From positions 62,001-126,000 of the forward strand of contig JAVHZZ010000074.1 of NCBI GenBank assembly GCA_036250195.1: a DNA stretch of 64,000 nucleotides, given 5' to 3'. The notes under the pieces are model-generated. The model saw only the letters and a list, made by a program, of their open reading frames with translations. It had not been told where the DNA came from and did not search any database. The translations under genes were made by a program, and so were the position numbers. Of this stretch, positions 38,844 to 50,462 are shown piece by piece. The DNA is from Mixophyes australis. Lineage: Eukaryota > Chordata > Amphibia > Anura > Limnodynastidae. Numbering within the stretch: position 1 is the first letter of the stretch; each line of letters starts with the position of its first letter.

Positions 38844-40241
38844 GTTTCTCATGACATTTCTAACATTGCCCACAATTATCAACTTTCTAAGTCTTTCTGA
38901 GCAAGAGAAATCGCAAAAGATAGTCATTTCTTCATTGCCGTCCAAAAACAAGGCTTTTTTACACTCCTGTCTCCCTTTGTCTTGGAAACAATGACTTACA
39001 TCAATCCTTTTACATAATTCTTGTTTCTCATGACATTTCTAACATTGCCCACAATTATCAACTTTCTAAGTCTTTCTGAGCAAGAGAAATCGCAAAAGAT
39101 AGTCATTTCTTCATTGCCGTCCAAAAACAATGCTTTTTTACACTCCTGTCTCCCTTTCTCTTGGAAACAATGACTTACATCAATCCTTTTACATAATTCT
39201 TGTTTCTCATGACATTTCTAACATTGCCCACAATTATCAACTTTCTAAGTCTTTCTGAGCAAGAGAAATCGCAAAAGATAGTCATTTCTTCATTGCCGTC
39301 CAAAAACAAGGCTTTTTTACACTCCTGTCTCCCTTTCTCTTGGAAACAATGACTAACATCAATCCTTTTACATAATTCTTGTTTCTCATGACATTTCTAA
39401 CATTGCCCACAATTATCAACTTTCTAAGTCTTTCTGATCAAGAAAAATCGCAAAACATAGTCATTTCTTCATTGCCATCCAAAAACAACGCTTTTTTACA
39501 CTCCTGTCTCCCTTTCTCTTGGAAACAATGACTAACATCAATCCTTTTACATAATTCTTGTTTCTCATGACATTTCTAACATTGCCCACAATTATCAACT
39601 TTCTAAGTCTTTCTGAGCAAGAGAAATCGCAAAAGATAGTCATTTCTTCATTGCCGTCCAAAAACAACGCTTTTTTACACTCCTGTCTCCCTTTCTCTTG
39701 GAAACAATGACTTACATCAATCCTTTTACATAATTCTTGTTTCTCATGACATTTCTAACATTGCCCACAATTATCAACTTTCTAAGTCTTTCTGAGCAAG
39801 AGAAATCGCAAAAGACAGTCATTTCTTCATTGCCGTCCATAAACAACGCTTTTTTACACTCCTGTCTCCCTTTCTCTTGGAAACAATGACTTACATCAAT
39901 CCTTTTACATAATTCTTGTTTCTCATGACATTTCTAACATTGCCCACAATTATCAACTTTCTAAGTCTTTCTGAGCAAGAGAAATCGCAAAAGATAGTCA
40001 TTTCTTCATTGCCGTCCAAAAACAACGCTTTTTTACACTCCTGTCTCCCTTTCTCTTGGAAACAATGACTAACATCAATCCTTTTACATAATTCTTGTTT
40101 CTCATGACATTTCTAACATTGCCCACAATTATCAACTTTCTAAGTCTTTCTGAGCAAGAGAAATCGCAAAAGATAGTCATTTCTTTATTGCCGTCCAAAA
40201 ACAAGGCTTTTTTACACTCCTGTCTCCCTTTCTCTTGGAAA
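37949..40241. repeat. Long-range duplicated segment D, copy 1
   Basis: Shares AATGCTT (38250), GGCTGTTTT (38611), TTACCC (38701), CCTTTGTC (38976), GCCATCC (39474) and CCATAAAC (39837) with 58.34-60.65 kb. Spacing is 20390 bp before the 14-bp deletion and 20404 bp after it. Private changes: GAGAAAACGC near 38745 and CTTTATTG near 40184. Confidence 0.85.
38831..38836. repeat. Scar of a 14-bp deletion between TTACAT direct repeats
   Basis: The consensus junction contains TTACAT, eight bases, then TTACAT again. Here one TTACAT and the eight bases between are gone, leaving GACTTACATAATTC. It is the only length change over 1 bp in the window. It fits replication slippage or microhomology-mediated repair. 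The equivalent site in the matching segment near 59.2 kb is intact. Confidence 0.95.
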
Positions 40242-43200
40242 CAATGACTTACATCAATCCTTTTACATAATTCTTGTTTCTCATGACATTTCTAACATTG
40301 CCCACAATTATCAACTTTCTAAGTCTGTCTGAGCAAGAGAAATCGCAAAAGACAGTCATTTCTTCATTGCCGTCCAAAAACAACGCTTTTTTACACTCCT
40401 GTCTCCCTTTCTCTTGGAAACAATGACTTACATCAATCCTTTTACATAATTCTTGTTTCTCATGACATTTCTAACATTGCCCACAATTATCAAATTTCTA
40501 AGTCTTTCTGAGCAAGAGAAATCGCAAAAGATAGTCATTTCTTCATTGCCGTCCAAAAACAAGACTTTTTTACACTCCTGTCTCCCTTTCTCTTGGAAAC
40601 AATGACTAACATCAATCCTTTTACATAATTCTTGTTTCTCATGACATTGCTAACAATGCCCACAATTATCAACTTTCTAAGTCTTTCTGAGCAAGAGAAA
40701 TCGCAAAAGATAGTCATTTCTTCATTGCCGTCCAAAAACAAGGCTTTTTTACACTCCTGTCTCCCTTTCTCTTGGAAACAATGACTTACATCAATCCTTT
40801 TACATAATTCTTGTTTCTCATGACATTTCTAACATTGCCCACAATTATCAACTTTATAAGTCTTTCTGAGCAAGAGAAATCGCAAAAGATAGTCATTTCT
40901 TCATTGCCGTCCAAAAACAAGGCTTTTTTACACTCCTGTCTCCCTTTCTCTTGGAAACAATGACTAACATCAATCCTTTTACATAATTCTTGTTTCTCAT
41001 GACATTTCTAACATTGCCCACAATTATCAACTTTCTAAGTCTTTCTGAGCAAGAGAAATCGCAAAAGACAGTCATTTCTTCATTGCCGTCCAAAAACAAC
41101 GCTTTTTTACACTCCTGTCTCCCTTTCTCTTGGAAACAATGACTTACATCAATCCTTTTACATAATTCTTGTTTCTCATGACATTTCTAACATTGCCCAC
41201 AATTATCAAATTTCTAAGTCTTTCTGAGCAAGAGAAATCGCAAAAGATAGTCATTTCTTCATTGCCGTCCCAAAACAAGGCTTTTTTACACTCCTGTCTC
41301 CCTTTCTCTTGGAAACAATGACTAACATCAATCCTTTTACATAATTCTTGTTTCTCATGACATTTCTAACATTGCCCACAATTATCAACTTTCTAAGTCT
41401 TTCTGAGCAAGAGAAATCGCAAAAGATAGTCATTTCTTCATTGCCGTCCAAAAACAATGCTTTTTTACACTCCTGTCTCCCTTTCTCTTGGAAACAATGA
41501 CTAACATCAATCCTTTTACATAATTCTTGTTTCTCATGACATTTCTAACATTGCCCACAATTATCAACTTTCTAAGTCTTTCTGAGCAAGAGAAATCGAA
41601 AAAGATAGTCATTTCTTCATTGCCGTCCAAAAACAAGGCTTTTTTACACTCCTGTCTCCCTTTCTCTTGGAAACAATGACTTACATCAATCCTTTTACAT
41701 AATTCTTGTTTCTTATGACATTTCTAACATTGCCCACAATTATCAACTTTCTAAGTCTTTCTGATCAAGAAAAATCGCAAAAGATAGTCATTTCTTCATT
41801 GCCGTCCAAAAACAAGGCTTTTTTACACTCCTGTCTCCCTTTCTCTTGGAAACAATGACTAACATCAATCCTTTTACATAATTCTTGTTTCTCATGACAT
41901 TTCTAACATTGCCCACAATTATCAACTTTCTAAGTCTTTCTGAGCAAGAGAAATCGCAAAAGATAGTCATTTCTTCATTGCCGTCCAAAAACAAGGCTTT
42001 TTTACACTCCTGTCTCCCTTTCTCTTGGAAACAATGACTTACATCAATCCTTTTACATAATTCTTGTTTCTCATGACATTTCTAACATTACCCACAATTA
42101 TCAACTTTCTAAGTCTTTCTGAGCAAGAGAAATCGCAAAAGATAGTCATTTCTTCATTGCCGTCCAAAAACAAGGCTTTTTTACACTCCTGTCTCCCTTT
42201 CTCTTGGAAACAATGACTTACATCAATCCTTTTACATAATTCTTGTTTCTCATGACATTTCTAACATTGCCCACAATTATCAACTTTCTAAGTCTTTCTG
42301 AGCAAGAGAAATCGCAAAAGATAGTCATTTCTTCATTGCCGTCCAAAAACAAGGCTTTTTTACACTCCTGTCTCCCTTTCTCTTGGAAACAATGACTAAC
42401 ATCAATCCTTTTACATAATTCTTGTTTCTCATGACATTTCTAACATTACCCACAATTATCAACTTTCTAAGTCTTTCTGAGCAAGAGAAATCGCAAAAGA
42501 CAGTCATTTCTTCATTGCCGTCCAAAAACAACGCTTTTTTACACTCCTGTCTCCCTTTCTCTTGGAAACAATGACTAACATCAATCCTTTTACATAATTC
42601 TTGTTTCTCATGACATTTCTAACATTGCCCACAATTATCAACTTTCTAAGTCTTTCTGAGCAAGAGAAATCGCAAAAGATAGTCATTTCTTCATTGCCGT
42701 CCAAAAACAAGGCTTTTTTACACTCCTGTCTCCCTTTGTCTTGGAAACAATGACTTACATCAATCCTTTTACATAATTCTTGTTTCTCATGACATTTCTA
42801 ACATTGCCCACAATTATCAACTTTCTAAGTCTTTCTGAGCAAGAGAAATCGCAAAAGATAGTCATTTCTTCATTGCCGTCCAAAAACAATGCTTTTTTAC
42901 ACTCCTGTCTCCCTTTCTCTTGGAAACAATGACTTACATCAATCCTTTTACATAATTCTTGTTTCTCATGACATTTCTAACATTGCCCACAATTATCAAC
43001 TTTCTAAGTCTTTCTGAGCAAGAGAAATCGCAAAAGATAGTCATTTCTTCATTGCCGTCCAAAAACAAGGCTTTTTTACACTCCTGTCTCCCTTTCTCTT
43101 GGAAACAATGACTAACATCAATCCTTTTACATAATTCTTGTTTCTCATGACATTTCTAACATTGCCCACAATTATCAACTTTCTAAGTCTTTCTGATCAA

Positions 43201-43493
43201 GAAAAATCGCAAAACATAGTCATTTCTTCATTGCCGTCCAAAAACAACGCTTTTTTACACTCCTGTCTCCCTTTCTCTTGGAAACAATGACTAACATCAA
43301 TCCTTTTACATAATTCTTGTTTCTCATGACATTTCTAACATTGCCCACAATTATCAACTTTCTAAGTCTTTCTGAGCAAGAGAAATCGCAAAAGATAGTC
43401 ATTTCTTCATTGCCGTCCAAAAACAACGCTTTTTTACACTCCTGTCTCCCTTTCTCTTGGAAACAATTACTTACATCAATCCTTTTACATAAT

Positions 43494-43671
43494 TCTTGTT
43501 TCTCATGACATTTCTAACATTGCCCACAATTATCAACTTTCTAAGTCTTTCTGAGCAAGAGAAATCGCAAAAGAAGTCATTTCTTCATTGCCGTCCAAAA
43601 ACAACGCTTTTTTACACTCCTGTCTCCCTTTCTCTTGGAAACAATGACTTACATCAATCCTTTTACATAAT
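43494..43671. repeat. 178-bp monomer with a 1-bp deletion
   Basis: AAAAGAAGTC replaces AAAAGATAGTC or AAAAGACAGTC near 43574. The previous monomer ends in AACAATTAC, which is shared only with the site at 47040, twenty monomers away; the deletion is not shared. Confidence 0.9.
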
Positions 43672-43840
43672 ACTTGTTTCTCATGACATTTCTAACATTG
43701 CCCACAATTATCAACTTTCTAAGTCTTTCTGAGCAAGAGAAATCGCAAAAGATAGTCATTTCTTCATTGCCGTCCAAAAACAAGGCTTTTTTACACTCCT
43801 GTCTCCCTTTCTCTTGGAAACAATGACTAACATCAATCCT

Positions 43841-45093
43841 TTTACATAATTCTTGTTTCTCATGACATTTCTAACATTGCCCACAATTATCAACTTTCTA
43901 AGTCTTTCTGATCAAGAAAAATCGCAAAACATAGTCATTTCTTCATTGCCGTCCAAAAACAAGGCTTTTTTACACTCCTGTCTCCCTTTCTCTTGGAAAC
44001 AATGACTAACATCAATCCTTTTACATAATTCTTGTTTCTCATGACATTTCTAACATTGCCCACAATTATCAACTTTCTAAGTCTTTCTGAGCAAGAGAAA
44101 TCGCAAAAGATAGTCATTTCTTCATTGCCGTCCAAAAACAAGGCTTTTTTACACTCCTGTCTCCCTTTCTCTTGGAAACAATGACTTACATCAATCCTTT
44201 TACATAATTCTTGTTTCTCATGACATTTCTAACATTGCCCACAATTATCAACTTTCTAAGTCTTTCTGAGCAAGAGAAATCGCAAAAGATAGTCATTTCT
44301 TCATTGCCGTCCAAAAACAAGGCTTTTTTACACTTCTGTCTCCCTTTCTCTTGGAAACAATGACTTACATCAATCCTTTTACATAATTCTTGTTTCTCAT
44401 GACATTTCTAACATTGCCCACAATTATCAACTTTCTAAGTCTTTCTGAGCAAGAGAAATCGCAAAAGATAGTCACTTCTTCATTGCCGTCCAAAAACAAC
44501 GCTTTTTTACACTCCTGTCTCCCTTTCTCTTGGAAACAATGACTTACGTCAATCCTTTTACATAATTCTTGTTTCTCATGACATTTCTAACATTGCCCAC
44601 AATTATCAACTTTCTAAGTCTTTCTGAGCAAGAGAAATCGCAAAAGATAGTCATTTCTTCATTGCCGTCCAAAAACAAGGCTTTTTTACACTCCTGTCTC
44701 CCTTTCTCTTGGAAACAATGACTAACATCAATCCTTTTACATAATTCTTGTTTCTCATGACATTTCTAACATTGCCCACAATTATCAACTTTCTAAGTCT
44801 TTCTGAGCAAGAGAAATCGCAAAAGATAGTCATTTCTTCATTGCTGTCCAAAAACAAGGCTTTTTTACACTCCTGTCTCCCTTTCTCTTGGAAACAATGA
44901 CTTACATCAATCCTTTTACATAATTCTTGTTTCTCATGACATTTCTAACATTGCCCACAATTATCAACTTTCTAAGTCTTTCTGAGCAAGAGAAATCGCA
45001 AAAGATAGTCATTTCTTCATTGCCGTCCAAAAACAAGGCTTTTTTACACTCCTGTCTCCCTTTCTCTTGGAAACAATGACTAACATCAATCCT
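43841..45093. repeat. 7-monomer tandem pair in Domain 3, unit 1
   Basis: Carries GATCAAGAA/AAGG, CACTTCTG (44333), GTCACTTC (44473) and TTACGTCAATC (44545), all found again 1253 bp later. A private TTGCTGTCC change lies near 44843. Confidence 0.92.
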
Positions 45094-46346
45094 TTTACAT
45101 AATTCTTGTTTCTCATGACATTTCTAACATTGCCCACAATTATCAACTTTCTAAGTCTTTCTGATCAAGAAAAATCGCAAAACATAGTCATTTCTTCATT
45201 GCCGTCCAAAAACAAGGCTTTTTTACACTCCTGTCTCCCTTTCTCTTGGAAACAATGACTAACATCAATCCTTTTACATAATTCTTGTTTCTCATGACAT
45301 TTCTAACATTGCCCACAATTATCAACTTTCTAAGTCTTTCTGAGCAAGAGAAATCGCAAAAGATAGTCATTTCTTCATTGCCGTCCAAAAACAAGGCTTT
45401 TTTACACTCCTGTCTCCCTTTCTCTTGGAAACAATGACTTACATCAATCCTTTTACATAATTCTTGTTTCTCATGACATTTCTAACATTGCCCACAATTA
45501 TCAACTTTCTAAGTCTTTCTGAGCAAGAGAAATCGCAAAAGATAGTCATTTCTTCATTGCCGTCCAAAAACAAGGCTTTTTTACACTTCTGTCTCCCTTT
45601 CTCTTGGAAACAATGACTTACATCAATCCTTTTACATAATTCTTGTTTCTCATGACATTTCTAACATTGCCCACAATTATCAACTTTCTAAGTCTTTCTG
45701 AGCAAGAGAAATCGCAAAAGATAGTCACTTCTTCATTGCCGTCCAAAAACAACGCTTTTTTACACTCCTGTCTCCCTTTCTCTTGGAAACAATGACTTAC
45801 GTCAATCCTTTTACATAATTCTTGTTTCTCATGACATTTCTAACATTGCCCACAATTATCAACTTTCTAAGTCTTTCTGAGCAAGAGAAATCGCAAAAGA
45901 TAGTCATTTCTTCATTGCCGTCCAAAAACAAGGCTTTTTTACACTCCTGTCTCCCTTTCTCTTGGAAACAATGACTAACATCAATCCTTTTACATAATTC
46001 TTGTTTCTCATGACATTTCTAACATTGCCCACAATTATCAACTTTCTAAGTCTTTCTGAGCAAGAGAAATCGCAAAAGATAGTCATTTCTTCATTGCCGT
46101 CCAAAAACAAGGCTTTTTTACACTCCTGTCTCCCTTTCTCTTGGAAACAATGACTTACATCAATCCTTTTACATAATTCTTGTTTCTCATGACATTTCTA
46201 ACATTGCCAACAATTATCAACTTTCTAAGTCTTTCTGAGCAAGAGAAATCGCAAAAGATAGTCATTTCTTCATTGCCGTCCAAAAACAAGGCTTTTTTAC
46301 ACTCCTGTCTCCCTTTCTCTTGGAAACAATGACTAACATCAATCCT
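45094..46346. repeat. 7-monomer tandem pair in Domain 3, unit 2
   Basis: Direct copy of 43841-45093, with the three rare substitutions at 45586, 45726 and 45798. A private TTGCCAACAAT change lies near 46209. It is 1253 bp, so unlike the Domain 1 7-mer it has no deletion monomer. Confidence 0.92.
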
Positions 46347-49300
46347 TTTACATAATTCTTGTTTCTCATGACATTTCTAACATTACCCACAATTATCAAC
46401 TTTCTAAGTCTTTCTGAGCAAGAGAAATCGCAAAAGACAGTCATTTCTTCATTGCCGTCCAAAAACAACGCTTTTTTACACTCCTGTCTCCCTTTCTCTT
46501 GGAAGCAATGACTAACATCAATCCTTTTACATAATTCTTGTTTCTCATGACATTTCTAACATTGCCCACAATTATCAACTTTCTAAGTCTTTCTGAGCAA
46601 GAGAAATCGCAAAAGATAGTCATTTCTTCATTGCCGTCCAAAAACAAGGCTTTTTTACACTCCTGTCTCCCTTTGTCTTGGAAACAATGACTTACATCAA
46701 TCCTTTTACATAATTCTTGTTTCTCATGACATTTCTAACATTGCCCACAATTATCAACTTTCTAAGTCTTTCTGATCAAGAAAAATCGCAAAACATAGTC
46801 ATTTCTTCATTGCCGTCCAAAAACAACGCTTTTTTACACTCCTGCCTCCCTTTCTCTTGGAAACAATGACTAACATCAATCCTTTTACATAATTCTTGTT
46901 TCTCATGACATTTCTAACATTGCCCACAATTATCAACTTTCTAAGTCTTTCTGAGCAAGAGAAATCGCAAAAGATAGTCATTTCTTCATTGCCGTCCAAA
47001 AACAACGCTTTTTTACACTCCTGTCTCCCTTTCTCTTGGAAACAATTACTTACATCAATCCTTTTACATAATTCTTGTTTCTCATGACATTTCTAACATT
47101 GCCCACAATTATCAACTTTCTAAGTCTTTCTGAGCAAGAGAAATCGCAAAAGACAGTCATTTCTTCATTGCCGTCCAAAAACAACGCTTTTTTACACTCC
47201 TGTCTCCCTTTCTCTTGGAAACAATGACTTACATCAATCCTGTTACATAATTCTTGTTTCTCATGACATTTCTAACATTGCCCACAATTATCAACTTTCT
47301 AAGTCTTTCTGAGCAAGAGAAATCGCAAAAGATAGTCATTTCTTCATTGCCGTCCAAATACAAGGCTTTTTTACACTCCTGTCTCCCTTTCTCTTGGAAA
47401 CAATGACTAACATCAATCCTTTTACATAATTCTTGTTTCTCATGACATTTCTAACATTACCCACAATTATCAACTTTCTAAGTCTTTCTGAGCAAGAGAA
47501 ATCGCAAAAGACAGTCATTTCTTCATTGCCGTCCAAAAACAACGCTTTTTTACACTCCTGTCTCCCTTTCTCTTGGAAACAATGACTAACATCAATCCTT
47601 TTACATAATTCTTGTTTCTCATGACATTTCTAACATTGCCCACAATTATCAACTTTCTAAGTCTTTCTGAGCAAGAGAAATCGCAAAAGATAGTCATTTC
47701 TTCATTGCCGTCCAAAAACAAGGCTTTTTTACACTCCTGTCTCCCTTTGTCTTGGAAACAATGACTTACATCAATCCTTTTACATAATTCTTGTTTCTCA
47801 TGACATTTCTAACATTGCCCACAATTATCAACTTTCTAAGTCTTTCTGAGCAAGAGAAATCGCAAAAGATAGTCATTTCTTCATTGCCGTCCAAAAACAA
47901 TGCTTTTTTACACTCCTGTCTCCCTTTCTCTTGGAAACAATGACTTACATCAATCCTTTTACATAATTCTTGTTTCTCATGACATTTCTAACATTGCCCA
48001 CAATTATCAACTTTCTAAGTCTTTCTGAGCAAGAGAAATCGCAAAAGATAGTCATTTCTTCATTGCCGTCCAAAAACAAGGCTTTTTTACACTCCTGTCT
48101 CCCTTTCTCTTGGAAACAATGACTAACATCAATCCTTTTACATAATTCTTGTTTCTCATGACATTTCTAACATTACCCACAATTATCAACTTTCTAAGTC
48201 TTTCTGAGCAAGAGAAATCGCAAAAGACAGTCATTTCTTCATTGCCGTCCAAAAACAACGCTTTTTTACACTCCTGTCTCCCTTTCTCTTGGAAACAATG
48301 ACTAACATCAATCCTTTTACATAATTCTTGTTTCTCATGACATTTCTAACATTGCCCACAATTATCAACTTTCTAAGTCTTTCTGAGCAAGAGAAATCGC
48401 AAAAGATAGTCATTTCTTCATTGCCGTCCAAAAACAAGGCTTTTTTACACTCCTGTCTCCCTTTGTCTTGGAAACAATGACTTACATCAATCCTTTTACA
48501 TAATTCTTGTTTCTCATGACATTTCTAACATTGCCCACAATTATCAACTTTCTAAGTCTTTCTGAGCAAGAGAAATCGCAAAAGATAGTCATTTCTTCAT
48601 TGCCGTCCAAAAACAATGCTTTTTTACACTCCTGTCTCCCTTTCTCTTGGAAACAATGACTTACATCAATCCTTTTACATAATTCTTGTTTCTCATGACA
48701 TTTCTAACATTGCCCACAATTATCAACTTTCTAAGTCTTTCTGAGCAAGAGAAATCGCAAAAGATAGTCATTTCTTCATTGCCGTCCAAAAACAAGGCTT
48801 TTTTACACTCCTGTCTCCCTTTCTCTTGGAAACAATGACTTACATCAATCCTTTTACATAATTCTTGTTTCTCATGACATTTCTAACATTGCCCACAATT
48901 ATCAACTTTCTAAGTCTTTCTGAGCAAGAGAAATCGCAAAAGATAGTCATTTCTTCATTGCCGTCCAAAAACAAGGCTTTTTTACACTCCTGTCTCCCTT
49001 TCTCTTGGAAACAATGACTAACATCAATCCTTTTACATAATTCTTGTTTCTCATGACATTTCTAACATTACCCACAATTATCAACTTTCTAAGTCTTTCT
49101 GAGCAAGAGAAATCGCAAAAGACAGTCATTTCTTCATTGCCGTCCAAAAACAACGCTTTTTTACACTCCTGTCTCCCTTTCTCTTGGAAACAATGACTAA
49201 CATCAATCCTTTTACATAATTCTTGTTTCTCATGACATTTCTAACATTGCCCACAATAATCAACTTTCTAAGTCTTTCTGAGCAAGAGAAATCGCAAAAG

Positions 49301-50284
49301 ATAGTCATTTCTTCATTGCCGTCCAAAAACAAGGCTTTTTTACACTCCTGTCTCCCTTTGTCTTGGAAACAATGACTTACATCAATCCTTTTACATAATT
49401 CTTGTTTCTCATGACATTTCTAACATTGCCCACAATTATCAACTTTCTAAGTCTTTCTGAGCAAGAGAAATCGCAAAAGATAGTCATTTCTTCATTGCCG
49501 TCCAAAAACAAGGCTTTTTTACACTCCTGTCTCCCTTTCTCTTGGAAACAATGACTAACATCAATCCTTTTACATAATTCTTGTTTCTCATGACATTTCT
49601 AACATTGCCCACAATTATCAACTTTCTAAGTCTTTCTGATCAAGAAAAATCGCAAAACATAGTCATTTCTTCATTGCCGTCCAAAAACAACGCTTTTTTA
49701 CACTCCTGTCTCCCTTTCTCTTGGAAACAATGACTTACATCAATCCTTTTACATAATTCTTGTTTCTCATGACATTTCTAACATTGCCCACAATTATCAA
49801 CTTTCTAAGTGTTTCTGAGCAAGAGAAATCGCAAAAGACAGTCATTTCTTCATTGCCGTCCAAAAACAACGCTTTTTTACACTCCTGTCTCCCTTTCTCT
49901 TGGAAACAATGACTTACATCAATCCTTTTACATAATTCTTGTTTCTCATGACATTTCTAACATTGCCCACAATTATCAACTTTCTAAGTCTTTCTGAGCA
50001 AGAGAAATCGCAAAAGATAGTCATTTCTTCATTGCCGTCCAAAAACAAGGCTTTTTTACACTCCTGTCTCCCTTTCTCTTGGAAACAATGACTAACATCA
50101 ATCCTTTTACATAATTCTTGTTTCTCATGACATTTCTAACATTACCCACAATTATCAACTTTCTAAGTCTTTCTGAGCAAGAGAAATCGCAAAAGACAGT
50201 CATTTTTTCATTGCCGTCCAAAAACAACGCTTTTTTACACTCCTGTCTCCCTTTCTCTTGGAAACAATGACTAACATCAATCCT

Positions 50285-50462
50285 TTTACATAATTCTTGT
50301 TTCTCATGACATTTCTAACATTGCCCACAATTATCAACTTTCTAAGTCTTTCTGATCAAGAAAAATCGCAAAACATAGTCATTCTTCATTGCCGTCCAAA
50401 AAAAAAGCTTTTTTACACTCCTGTCTCCCTTTCTCTTGGAAACAATGACTAACATCAATCCT
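50285..50462. repeat. 178-bp monomer with A9 tract
   Basis: Has GATCAAGAA, a lost T (AGTCATTCTTC near 50383), and two substitutions that turn AAAAACAAGG into nine As and a G, followed by CTTTTTT. Three private changes within about 25 bp make it the most locally altered monomer of Domain 3. Confidence 0.92.

Noticed and set aside
38580..38951. A 123-codon minus-strand frame, longer than the rest
   Set aside because: It exists only because the 14-bp deletion shifts one monomer into frame with the next. The product is the repeat translated twice.
43317..49997. Plus-strand frames of about 62-78 codons at 43317, 43496, 46896 and 49809
   Set aside because: They are caused by single substitutions or the 1-bp deletion at 43574 that alter a frame. 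They encode only satellite sequence and are not conserved between blocks.
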